Positions 1 to 6,288 of a DNA stretch of 8,670 nucleotides are shown here, one piece after another. The stretch is from an uncultured Dialister sp. (GTDB lineage: Bacteria; Bacillota; Negativicutes; Veillonellales; Dialisteraceae), in the NCBI RefSeq assembly GCF_900541605.1, contig NZ_UQKJ01000081.1, positions 1 through 8,670 of the forward strand, written 5' to 3'. Numbering within the stretch: the first letter of the stretch is position 1; every line of letters begins with the position of its first letter. The translations under genes were made by a program, and so were the position numbers. The notes beneath the pieces were generated by a model, which did not search any database, had not been told where the DNA came from, and was given only the letters and a program-made list of their open reading frames with translations.

Positions 1-74
1 GAGGCTCTCTTCTCAGAAGAGAGCTGCCCACCGGGCTGAGAGATGGTGATGGAACCGGCCCGCAGGGCCTGACC
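1..74 (+). repeat. Dispersed multi-hairpin repeat, copy A (may begin before the window)
   Basis: First of three related copies; the others are at 3391-3472 and 8597-8670, both in the opposite orientation. It contains a stem GCTCTCTTC / GAAGAGAGC (4-12 and 16-24, loop TCA), a second stem GCCC / GGGC (26-29 and 33-36, loop ACC) and a third GGCCC / GGGCC (57-61 and 65-69, loop GCA). Between stems 2 and 3 lies a GCTGAG...TGATGG segment, and the unit ends CTGACC, as copy B does. The stem bases differ between copies but pairing is kept. Function is unknown. There is no coding signal here. Confidence 0.75.
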
Positions 75-79
75 CCATC

Positions 80-111
80 TATCGTCTATCTTCTATCATC
101 TATCGTCTATC
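80..111. repeat. Heptamer tandem array, unit TATCNTC, about 4.5 copies
   Basis: The units TATCGTC, TATCTTC, TATCATC, TATCGTC and a partial TATC run head to tail. Only the fifth base varies. This is one of many fixed-period short arrays in the gene-free DNA of this window. The rest of 112-231 shows a small CCGC/GCGG hairpin (150-160, loop GAA) and one copy of another dispersed repeat (181-220), and no gene. Confidence 0.8.
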
Positions 112-180
112 AGCCGGGCCGCCAATCATCCGATGATCCGATATCTTCACCGCGAAGCGGCTATCCGGCTAAAGGCTCAA

Positions 181-220
181 ACCCCCCATACGTTCGCACC
201 ACCCTCAGCCACTCCTGCGG
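181..220 (-). repeat. Dispersed repeat GTGGCTGAG family, copy 1
   Basis: On the minus strand this reads GTGGCTGAGGGTGGTGCGAA followed by CGTATGGGGGG. It matches 3326-3355 on the plus strand (GTGGCTGAGCGTCGTGTGAA then CGGGTGGGGG). A short related piece (GTGTGAACGGG) occurs at 5342-5352. In all three places a mini-hairpin CCGC-TTC-GCGG lies nearby. Function is unknown. Confidence 0.6.
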
Positions 221-231
221 TGATTTTCTGT

Positions 232-263
232 AAAAAAAGAAGCTCCCTGGGAGCTTCTTTTTT
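232..263 (-). terminator. Intrinsic terminator of the SLH porin gene, potentially bidirectional
   Basis: A perfect 9-bp inverted repeat, GAAGCTCCC (239-247) and GGGAGCTTC (249-257), is flanked by seven A (232-238) on one side and six T (258-263) on the other. Transcripts from either strand would therefore form a hairpin followed by a U-tract. It begins 6 bp past the porin stop codon on the minus strand, so it is the natural end of that transcript. Confidence 0.92.
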
Positions 264-269
264 CATGCA

Positions 270-1499
270 TCAGAACTTGTAGTTCAGCCCCAGGGTCCAT
301 GCATTGTCATCGTAGCCAGCTTTCTGGTCTTTGATATTAAATACATATTCCCCGTGGAGGGAGACATTCTTCTGGAGAGCCACGTCGCCGAAGACGCTCC
401 AGTATTTAATGCTCTTATCCTTCTCGATAGCCCCCCAGAAGTCCTGGGCATCGTAGGTGGTGCCATCGAGGTTGGCATTGCTGCCTACCTTGTTGTAAGC
501 CACATTGAGGTCGAAGGTGCCCGGTTTCTTGGAGCTGAAGTTGCTGTATCCCAGGCCTGCCTGCCAGGAGTTGTCCGCTTTTTTGGCATTGGAATCCCAG
601 TATTCGCCGAAGAGGCGGAATTCATCCATGGGGATGGCCAGGTGAGCGCTCCAGATGCTGTCGAAGCCCATGGCACTCTTTGCCTGGTCACCGGCAAATT
701 TGATGTAGGTCGCATCGAGGGCTGCGGCGCCAAAGTTATAACCTGCCTGTCCGATGAAGGCATCATAATTAGAGGTATCGAAGCTTTCATTCTGGTTGCT
801 CAGGAAACGGCCATAGCCTGCAGATGCGTGGAAGGCATCTTTGTTATAGCCCAGGATAGCGCCTTTCAGCTGGTAATCGTACATGAAGCCATCATAGATG
901 GTGACGGGGATGCGGCCCAGAGAGAGGTTTGCATCGCCAAAGGAATGGTTCACATAGAGCCAGTCCATGGAAGTCTGTCCATCGGAGGCCTTCGGGTTCT
1001 TGAACCACATCTGGGTTTTCAGACGGCCCTGTACGTAGGTGAAATCATTGACCTGGCCCTTTACTTTGATACGCATACGGCCCTTCCAGTCGTCCGCCTT
1101 GTTTTCTTTGGCATTATTCACATACCACATCTTCGCATCGCCGGACCAGTAGAGGTTGCCCACTTTCTTTTCCAGGTTGCCTACACGGACGCCCAGGTTT
1201 GCCAGTTCATCAGCGTATTCACCGGCCAGTTTATCCAGGGTGGCACGCTGCTCTGCATTCAGCTGGTCTTCCTTAGCCATGAGGCGGGCAATGATCTGGG
1301 CCAGTTCATAGCGGGTCATGTTCCGTTCCCCTTTGAATGTGCCGTCCGGGTACCCCTCTACCACGCCCTGGTCGGAGAGGTCAGAGACCGCCTGGTAAGC
1401 CCAGTCATCGGGGGTAACATCGGAAAAGGGATTGGCTGCCATGGCGGAAAGGCCGCCGGCCAGGGCTGCTGCTGCAGCCAGTGCAAGAATTTTCTTCAT
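270..1499 (-). CDS. SLH-domain outer-membrane porin, OmpM-like
   Basis: A 409-residue secreted protein that probably forms a trimeric beta-barrel pore in the outer membrane and ties that membrane to the peptidoglycan. Residues 1-21 are a signal peptide (KK, then a long Ala/Leu core, AMA cleavage site). Residues 23-75 are a single SLH domain (FSDVTPDDWAYQAV, then GVVEGYPDGTF and MTRYELAQIIARL). Residues 76-115 are a probable coiled coil. The rest is rich in alternating aromatic/polar strands and ends LGLNYKF with a terminal Phe, the usual signal for barrel insertion. In Negativicutes such SLH porins bind polyamine-modified peptidoglycan (established for this class). The start at 1499 is preferred over an in-frame ATG at 1511, because that ATG overlaps GGAGG (1505-1509), which sits 5 bp before the 1499 ATG and is its ribosome site. 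The stop is TGA. It is probably monocistronic, lying 137 bp after the ATPase gene and ending at a strong terminator. A TATATT -10-like box lies upstream, with no clear -35. Confidence 0.93.
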   Translation of the reverse strand: MKKILALAAAAALAGGLSAMAANPFSDVTPDDWAYQAVSDLSDQGVVEGYPDGTFKGERNMTRYELAQIIARLMAKEDQLNAEQRATLDKLAGEYADELANLGVRVGNLEKKVGNLYWSGDAKMWYVNNAKENKADDWKGRMRIKVKGQVNDFTYVQGRLKTQMWFKNPKASDGQTSMDWLYVNHSFGDANLSLGRIPVTIYDGFMYDYQLKGAILGYNKDAFHASAGYGRFLSNQNESFDTSNYDAFIGQAGYNFGAAALDATYIKFAGDQAKSAMGFDSIWSAHLAIPMDEFRLFGEYWDSNAKKADNSWQAGLGYSNFSSKKPGTFDLNVAYNKVGSNANLDGTTYDAQDFWGAIEKDKSIKYWSVFGDVALQKNVSLHGEYVFNIKDQKAGYDDNAWTLGLNYKF

Positions 1500-1636
1500 A
1501 ATATCCTCCATAAAAACAGTGAAACAGGAAATATATAAACTGCCCTGATGAAGGAAGACTATGGAGAGTGACCGTGTTTCCTCTCTGTCTCTTCCTTCCC
1601 CTGTGTCGGGCAGTACAGGGCTCTATGTTATCGGAC

Positions 1637-2449
1637 TCAGCCGAAAAGTTCGTCCGGGAGGACCTTGTTTTTCCCTTCTTCGATGGTGAAGACAGAAGCC
1701 AGGAGCTTTCTGGAATAGGGATCCTTTGCCTCCGTGAGGTCGTGAATCTTTTCCACCACTTTCCCATGCTGCATGATGACGATGTTATCGCAGAACATAT
1801 TGGCCAAAGCCAGGTCGTGGCAGATGAAGAAGTAGGCCACCCTCGTCTCTGCCTGCAGCTTGTGGAGCAGTTCGATCACCGTCTTCTGGACAGACATGTC
1901 CAGGGCGCTGGTAGCTTCATCGCAGATGATTATCTCCGGCTTCAGCACCAGGGCCCGGGCGATGGCGATACGCTGCCGTTGGCCGCCGGACATGTTATTG
2001 GGATACCGGTCCGCAAATTCTTCCGGCAGGTCCACGGCACGCAGCATTTCTTTCGCCTTATCTTCCACGTCATCCTTATCGATGAGTCCATAATTCAGGA
2101 GGGGCTCACAGATGATTTCCTTCACCCGCTGCTTCGGGTCGAAGGCGGTGGAGGGATCCTGGAAGACCATCTGGATATGTTTCCGTCCCTCCCGGAGTTC
2201 TTCTCCCTTTAAAGAGACCATATCCTCCCCGTGGAAGAGAATCCGGCCGCCGGTGGCGCTGTAAAGGCGGGTGAGGATCTTGGCCAGCGTAGATTTCCCG
2301 CTGCCCGATTCCCCTACGATGCCCAGGGTTTCCCCTTTATGAAGGCTGATATTGACATGGTCCGCCGCCGTGAGCATCTTGCCGCCGCCCAGGTCGAACA
2401 CCTTGCAGACATCCTCCATCCGGAGTATTTCTTCTCCATAACCCTTCAT
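1637..2449 (-). CDS. ABC importer ATPase, NikE/DppF/OppF-like
   Basis: A 270-residue cytoplasmic ATPase, one of the two nucleotide-binding subunits that drive import through the two permeases encoded upstream. Residues 46-54 are Walker A (GESGSGKST), Q97 is in the Q-loop (MVFQDPST), 153-160 is the ABC signature (MSGGQRQR), 173-179 is Walker B (IIICDEA) with the following TSALD D-loop, and H211 is the switch histidine. All catalytic positions are intact. The tail after about residue 245 is short and lacks the cysteine-bearing oligopeptide extension seen in many OppF/DppF proteins. The length fits NikE (268 aa in E. coli). The ATG at 2449 overlaps the end of the preceding ATPase gene by 4 bp (ATGA), indicating translational coupling, and GGAGG lies 9 bp upstream. 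No terminator with a U-run follows. There is only a CCCTGT/ACAGGG hairpin at 1599-1620. Nickel as the substrate is inferred from context, not from this protein. Confidence 0.93.
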   Translation of the reverse strand: MKGYGEEILRMEDVCKVFDLGGGKMLTAADHVNISLHKGETLGIVGESGSGKSTLAKILTRLYSATGGRILFHGEDMVSLKGEELREGRKHIQMVFQDPSTAFDPKQRVKEIICEPLLNYGLIDKDDVEDKAKEMLRAVDLPEEFADRYPNNMSGGQRQRIAIARALVLKPEIIICDEATSALDMSVQKTVIELLHKLQAETRVAYFFICHDLALANMFCDNIVIMQHGKVVEKIHDLTEAKDPYSRKLLASVFTIEEGKNKVLPDELFG

Positions 2450-3231
2450 GCGATCCTGCCTCCCAGTACCGGTACGGCGGAGAGAAGCATCTTCGTGTAT
2501 TCTTCCTTCGGATGGTAAATGACATCCTCCGCTTTTCCGTATTCCACGACCCGCCCGGCTCTCATGACCATGATGTTGTCCGCCATGTAAGCGGCAACAC
2601 CCATGTTGTGGGTCACGATGATAATGGCGGTATTCATTTTCTTTCGGACTTCCATCATTTCTTTGACAATGGCGGCCTGGGTCGTCACATCCAGGGCGCT
2701 GGTGGGTTCGTCGGCCAGAAGCAGCTTCGGATGGAAGGCCATGGCCATGGCGATACCCACCCTCTGCCGCATGCCGCCGGACAGTTCAAAAGTATAGCTC
2801 TTCAGGATCTGCTCCGGGTCCGGGAGACGGACCATGGCGAGCATTTCCACCATCCGGTCATGGGCTTCCTTTGCATCGGTCATCCCGTGAAGAGCGAGGT
2901 ACTCCCGAAACTGGACCCCGATGGTCCGGATGGGATTCATCATGGCGCCGCTGTCCTGGAAAATCATGGAAACATCCTTCCCGTCCAGCTGACGGTGCAC
3001 TTCGGCGGACTGCTGCTGGGTATCTTCCCCTTCGAAGAAGAGGTGCCCCTCGGCAATGTGTCCGCCACCGGGCAGCACGTGCTGGATGGCACGGATCACC
3101 GTGGTCTTTCCGGAACCCGACTCCCCGACGATGGCCAGGATTTCCCCCTGGTCCAGGGTAAAGGATACATGGCGTACCACGGGATCCGTATCTCCATAGG
3201 CAATGCCCAGGTCGTTTACTTCTAATAGCAT
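2446..3231 (-). CDS. ABC importer ATPase, NikD/DppD/OppD-like
   Basis: A 261-residue cytoplasmic ATPase that pairs with the product of the overlapping downstream gene. Residues 36-44 are Walker A (GESGSGKTT), Q92 is the Q-loop glutamine (MIFQDSG), 150-157 is the signature (LSGGMRQR), 170-176 is Walker B (LLLADEP) with TSALD after it, and H208 is the switch histidine (VTHNM). It is shorter than typical DppD/OppD (about 320-330 aa) and close to NikD (254 aa), lacking their C-terminal extension. The ATG at 3231 has AGGAG 7 bp upstream. It follows the binding-protein gene after 399 bp of repeat-rich DNA in which I see no intrinsic terminator. It may be reached by read-through or from a weak promoter in the AT-rich stretch just upstream (about 3240-3285). 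Confidence 0.93.
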   Translation of the reverse strand: MLLEVNDLGIAYGDTDPVVRHVSFTLDQGEILAIVGESGSGKTTVIRAIQHVLPGGGHIAEGHLFFEGEDTQQQSAEVHRQLDGKDVSMIFQDSGAMMNPIRTIGVQFREYLALHGMTDAKEAHDRMVEMLAMVRLPDPEQILKSYTFELSGGMRQRVGIAMAMAFHPKLLLADEPTSALDVTTQAAIVKEMMEVRKKMNTAIIIVTHNMGVAAYMADNIMVMRAGRVVEYGKAEDVIYHPKEEYTKMLLSAVPVLGGRIA

Positions 3232-3325
3232 GTATTGGCTCCTGTATGTAGTAAAAATGTAGAATGAAAAACGTTAATAAGTATGTGGGCCTTGGGCGGA
3301 ATAGCCGCTTCGCGGCGGATTCCAG

Positions 3326-3355
3326 GTGGCTGAGCGTCGTGTGAACGGGTGGGGG
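3326..3355 (+). repeat. Dispersed repeat GTGGCTGAG family, copy 2
   Basis: Matches 181-220 (opposite strand) over about 30 bases: GTGGCTGAG, GTnGTG, GAACG and a run of G. Immediately before it is a mini-hairpin GCCGC-TTC-GCGGC (3304-3316) that also occurs at 5354-5368 and, shorter, at 150-160. It lies in the 3232-3630 gap between the binding-protein and ATPase genes, which holds only repeats. Confidence 0.55.
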
Positions 3356-3360
3356 CTTTT

Positions 3361-3381
3361 AGCTGCTAGCTGCTGGCTTCT
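3361..3381. repeat. Heptamer tandem array, AGCTGCT, 3 units
   Basis: AGCTGCT, AGCTGCT and GGCTTCT occur head to tail. This is a short fixed-period array in the gap between the binding-protein gene and the ATPase genes. Confidence 0.6.
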
Positions 3382-3390
3382 AGGAAAGCT

Positions 3391-3472
3391 GGTCAGCCTG
3401 CGGCGCTTTCCGTCAATTCCCATCAGCTAACCTCAGCCCCGTGGGCAGCTCCTTCCCAAGGAAGGAGCCTCC
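3391..3472 (-). repeat. Dispersed multi-hairpin repeat, copy B
   Basis: Minus-strand copy of the element at 1-74. The main stem is GCTCCTTCC / GGAAGGAGC (3448-3456 and 3460-3468). Compared with copy A, three of its nine base pairs have changed on both sides, keeping pairing. The second stem is GCCC/GGGC and the third is a short GCC-GCA-GGC. An 11-base insertion lies between the TGATGG segment and the third stem relative to copy C. Because it lies between importer genes in the sense orientation, it would be part of the mRNA if the operon is read through. Confidence 0.75.
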
Positions 3473-3541
3473 TGTAGAGTCATTTGTCCGTTTAGGGGGG
3501 CTGGAGTCATCAGGATTCCATCGGCGGCGGAGCCGCGGAAC

Positions 3542-3569
3542 CTCAACTCTCAATTCTCAACTCTCAACT
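3542..3569. repeat. Heptamer tandem array, CTCAACT, 4 units
   Basis: CTCAACT, CTCAATT, CTCAACT and CTCAACT, preceded by GGAAC and followed by a T-run. The same arrangement (GGAAC, then CTCAACT, CTCCATT, CTCAACT, then a T-run) occurs on the minus strand at 5292-5312, so the array is also a dispersed unit. Confidence 0.8.
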
Positions 3570-3598
3570 CTTTTTTTCAGTGCATAGCCGCTATCCGC

Positions 3599-3616
3599 CT
3601 AGACCTAGATCTAGAT
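3599..3616. repeat. Hexamer tandem array, CTAGAY, 3 units
   Basis: CTAGAC, CTAGAT and CTAGAT occur head to tail, 14 bp from the stop codon of the binding-protein gene. The motif resembles the CTCGAT hexamers at 5375-5398 and the ATCGAG hexamers at 8241-8264. Confidence 0.6.
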
Positions 3617-3630
3617 TCTCAAATCTTCTC

Positions 3631-5205
3631 TTACTCCGCCGGCATGATGTCCTTGGTTACCCAGTAGTAGTCGCAGGGCTTAATGTCTGCGTTCTTGACT
3701 TTCTTATTGGAGATCATATTGGTCTGCGGGTAGCCGAATACCAGGGTGGCTGCGTCGTCCTGGATGATCTTTTCCATCTGGATAATGATTTCCCGTCTCT
3801 TAGCCGAATCGAATTCGGAGGCCAGCTGGTCGGAGAGGGCATCGTAGGCGGGGTTGCTGTAGCCGGAGCCGTTCTGCGGGTTGCTGCCGTTTACGTTGGT
3901 CTTCCAGTACATGTTCACGAAGACTTCCGGATCCCCGGCCTGTTCGGCGAGGACGTTGGAAATGAGCATGTCGTATTCGCCGCGGGTGCCGATGCCGTCG
4001 AGGACGTTGTAGTCCACGTTCTTCAGGTTCACCTTGATACCCACTTTCTTGGCATCAGACTGAGTGGCTTCGGCGAAGAGCGGGAGTTCTGCACGGCCGC
4101 TGTAGTAGATGAAGTCCACTTCCAGGTCCTTGCCGTCCTTATCCACGTAGCCGTCGCCGTCGGTATCTTTCCAGCCTGCGTCAGCCAGCAGTTTCTTTGC
4201 GTTTTCTACGTTGTAGTTATCCGGATATTCCGCTTTCAGCTGGTCAAAGCCGTAGTCAACGGACGGCGGGAGCAGCGGGCCGCCGGGGGTGAAGGTGTCT
4301 TTCAGGAGCACCTTGCAGTAGGTATCCCGGTCCAGGGACTGGAGGAGCGCCTTTCTCACGTTCTTATCAGCCAGGGGCTTGCCGGCGGATACGTTCAGTC
4401 TTGCCAGTACGTCGCGGATAGAGGAAATGGTGCTGGTGGTGAATTTACCCTGGTCCTTGAAGAGCTGCATATCTCCGGGGGCAATATTGACAGCCACGTC
4501 GATTTCGCCCTTCTGGAGAGCCATGGCACGGGTATTGGGATCATCGATGGTATTGATGACCGCATGGGCAAAGGGAACCTTGTCATAGTAGTTCGGGTTC
4601 GCATCCAGTTCGGTCTTTGCTTTGGAGAAACTCTTTACCATGTAAGGACCGGTGGAAATGGGGCCCTGTTTTGCGAAATCCACTTTTCCATCGGAAGCGG
4701 TATCCACAATGATGAAGAGGGGGTCACCGAGCATGCCTGGAAGGGTAGCCACCGGTTTCTTCGTGTAAATGGTCACATTCTGGCCGTCAGCGGTGATGTG
4801 GTCCAGTTCAAACATGGCCTTCGCCCGGGGTGCCTTGGCAAAGGTACGTTCAATGGATTTCTTCACCGCTTCACCGGTGACCGGGGTGCCATTGGAGAAC
4901 TTGATATCCTTGATCTTGAAGGTCCAGGACATTTTATCGTCGGATACCTTCCAGCTTTCGGCGATCCAGGGTTCCGGATTCATCTTGTCATCGAAGTGGA
5001 CAAGGCATTCACCGATGCCGTAACGCATAACCTGCCAGCCGAAGTAGTTGTCCGTCGGTTCCAGGCTGTCTGCGAAGTTCGTGACACCTACGGTGAGGGT
5101 ATCCTTGGCTGTCTTGGAGCCGGATCCGCCGCCGCATCCTGCAAAAGCAAATGCCATGAGAGCGGCTGCTGCCAGAACTGCACCTTTTTTGTAAATCGAT
5201 TTCAT
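3631..5205 (-). CDS. ABC importer substrate-binding lipoprotein, NikA/DppA/OppA family (SBP family 5), probably nickel
   Basis: A 524-residue binding protein that captures substrate outside the inner membrane and delivers it to the permeases. Residues 1-23 are a lipoprotein signal (KK, Ala-rich core, FAGC) with the lipid-carrying cysteine at 24. Phe in place of Leu at the -3 position is a mild departure. A Gly/Ser linker follows. Family-5 landmarks are the PEPWIAESW and SWTFKIKDIKFSNGTPV segments, then STGPYMVKSF, ANPNYYDKVPF, DDPNTRAMALQKGEID and NVRKALLQSLDRDTY. An acidic GWKDTDGDGYVDKDGKDL loop of the kind common in this family precedes the C-terminal lobe. The length equals E. coli NikA. 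The in-frame extension to 5412 is rejected because it runs through repeats and would bury the signal peptide. AAAGGAAG lies about 10 bp before the 5205 ATG. A NikR-like operator at 5237-5264 suggests nickel repression. A di/oligopeptide or metallophore ligand remains possible. Confidence 0.9.
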   Translation of the reverse strand: MKSIYKKGAVLAAAALMAFAFAGCGGGSGSKTAKDTLTVGVTNFADSLEPTDNYFGWQVMRYGIGECLVHFDDKMNPEPWIAESWKVSDDKMSWTFKIKDIKFSNGTPVTGEAVKKSIERTFAKAPRAKAMFELDHITADGQNVTIYTKKPVATLPGMLGDPLFIIVDTASDGKVDFAKQGPISTGPYMVKSFSKAKTELDANPNYYDKVPFAHAVINTIDDPNTRAMALQKGEIDVAVNIAPGDMQLFKDQGKFTTSTISSIRDVLARLNVSAGKPLADKNVRKALLQSLDRDTYCKVLLKDTFTPGGPLLPPSVDYGFDQLKAEYPDNYNVENAKKLLADAGWKDTDGDGYVDKDGKDLEVDFIYYSGRAELPLFAEATQSDAKKVGIKVNLKNVDYNVLDGIGTRGEYDMLISNVLAEQAGDPEVFVNMYWKTNVNGSNPQNGSGYSNPAYDALSDQLASEFDSAKRREIIIQMEKIIQDDAATLVFGYPQTNMISNKKVKNADIKPCDYYWVTKDIMPAE

Positions 5206-5236
5206 TGTTTGTACGCTTCCTTTCTGATGGAAAAAT

Positions 5237-5264
5237 GTATGAACAGGAGCCGATGACATCATCC
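5237..5264. promoter_or_regulatory. NikR-like operator
   Basis: GTATGA (5237-5242), exactly 16 bases, then TCATCC (5259-5264). The E. coli NikR operator consensus is GTATGA-N16-TCATAC, so 11 of 12 defined positions match. The site ends 32 bp before the ATG of the binding-protein gene, where a bound repressor would block transcription. By a rough count, an 11-of-12 match at this spacing should occur by chance about 0.02 times in a window this size. A second overlapping dyad (GGAGC...GATGA-CA-TCATC...GCTCC, 5246-5270) shares the right half. I see no convincing -10/-35 pair around it. Confidence 0.62.
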
Positions 5265-5291
5265 TGCTCCGGTAAAACGGAATAAAAACAG

Positions 5292-5312
5292 AGTTGAGAA
5301 TGGAGAGTTGAG
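5292..5312. repeat. Heptamer array, AGTTGAG, 3 units
   Basis: AGTTGAG, AATGGAG and AGTTGAG, the reverse complement of the array at 3542-3569, with the same GGAAC and T-run flanks. It lies upstream of the NikR-like site in the 5206-5455 gap. Confidence 0.7.
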
Positions 5313-5353
5313 GTTCCAGGCGGAGATATGGATGAGCATGGGTGTGAACGGGC

Positions 5354-5420
5354 AGCCGCTTCGCGGCTATAGCCCTCGATCCCGGTCTCGGCCTCGATCT
5401 TACCTGCGGCACAGCCGCAG
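5354..5420. repeat. Two GC hairpins flanking a CTCGAT-type hexamer array
   Basis: AGCCGC-TTC-GCGGCT (5354-5368) and CTGCGGC-ACA-GCCGCAG (5404-5420) are perfect 6- and 7-bp stems with 3-base loops. Between them, 5375-5398 is a hexamer array: CTCGAT, CCCGGT, CTCGGC, CTCGAT. Neither hairpin has a U-tract, so they are not canonical terminators. They lie just past the stop codon of the second permease gene. Confidence 0.6.
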
Positions 5421-5455
5421 ACCCCTATTCTTATTTCTGACCGCAAAGCGGCCCG

Positions 5456-6286
5456 TTATCCTTCATTTCTCGGGTCCAGCACGTCCCGGAGGGCGTCGCC
5501 CCAGAGGTTGAAGATGACTACGGAGAGGAAAATCGCAAAGCCCGGGAAGAACATGAGCCACGGCGCCGTCTGCAGCTGCTGGCGACCTTCATTCAGCATG
5601 AGACCCCATTCCGGTGCCGGCGGCTGGCTGCCGAATCCCAGGAAGGACAGGCCCGCCAGTTCCATCATCATGGCGCCGATATCCGCCACCGCCGTGATGA
5701 CGAGGATAGGCACAATATTCGGCATAATGTGGCTCCAGAGGATATGGGCATTCGTGCCGCCGCTGACGATGGCGGCATCCACGAAATCCCGTTTCTTGAT
5801 TTTCAATACCATGGACCGGGAGAGCCGGGCGTACTTCGTCCAGGTCACCGCGGTGAGGGCGATCATGGCGTTGATCAGGCTGCCGCCCATGATACCGGCG
5901 ATGGCGATGGCCAGGATGACGCCGGGGAAGGAAATCATCATATCTGCGATACGCATGATCACCGTATCCACGATGCCGCCGAAGTAGCCGGAAATGATCC
6001 CCAGCGTGGTGCCCACGCAGAAGATAATGACCACCAGCGCCAGCACGCTGGACAGGGAGTAAGCGCCGCCGTAGAGGATACGGGACAGCACATCACGGCC
6101 CAGTTTGTCCGTGCCGAAGAGATGGGCCGCCGAAGGAGCCTGGTTCGCATCCTTCATCACCGCCTCCAGGGGACTGTAGGGCGAAATCACCGGCGCCAGG
6201 AGAATAATGGCGATGAGCAGCACCACCAGCAGGGTAGTGATGCGGAAGGACCGGTTTTCCTTGAATCCTTTCCAAAGATTTTCCAC
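5456..6286 (-). CDS. ABC importer permease, NikC/DppC-like
   Basis: A 276-residue inner-membrane permease, the second half of the translocation channel. Residues 14-34 are the first membrane helix. Residues 58-69 are the family-typical GTDKLGRDVLSR before the permease core. Residues 170-190 are the EAA loop (DAAIVSGG, then HIMPN) that docks on the ATPases. Residues 226-233 (EWGLMLNE) and the final VIFNLWGDALRDVLDPR are standard for the DppC/NikC group. The length matches NikC (277 aa). The start is GTG at 6286. AAAGGAGG lies 9 bp upstream, inside the last codons of the first permease gene, which ends only 2 bp before this start. The two permeases are therefore tightly co-translated. The downstream gap of 250 bp is repeat-rich. 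Confidence 0.94.
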   Translation of the reverse strand: MENLWKGFKENRSFRITTLLVVLLIAIILLAPVISPYSPLEAVMKDANQAPSAAHLFGTDKLGRDVLSRILYGGAYSLSSVLALVVIIFCVGTTLGIISGYFGGIVDTVIMRIADMMISFPGVILAIAIAGIMGGSLINAMIALTAVTWTKYARLSRSMVLKIKKRDFVDAAIVSGGTNAHILWSHIMPNIVPILVITAVADIGAMMMELAGLSFLGFGSQPPAPEWGLMLNEGRQQLQTAPWLMFFPGFAIFLSVVIFNLWGDALRDVLDPRNEG

Positions 6287-6288
6287 GA

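Noticed and set aside
354..1538. 394-codon open frame antisense to the porin gene
   Set aside because: It is a shadow of a strongly supported gene. The translation has no recognisable domain and no ribosome site that decides a start.
1599..1620. CCCTGT/ACAGGG hairpin after the second ATPase gene as a terminator
   Set aside because: The minus-strand sequence after it is purine-rich with no T-run, so it lacks the form of an intrinsic terminator.
3580..5256. 558-codon open frame antisense to the binding-protein gene
   Set aside because: The opposite strand encodes a clear family-5 binding protein with a lipoprotein signal; the antisense product resembles nothing and begins in repeats.
5206..5412. 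N-terminal extension of the binding protein to 5412
   Set aside because: It would place repeat-encoded sequence before a clear lipoprotein signal peptide.
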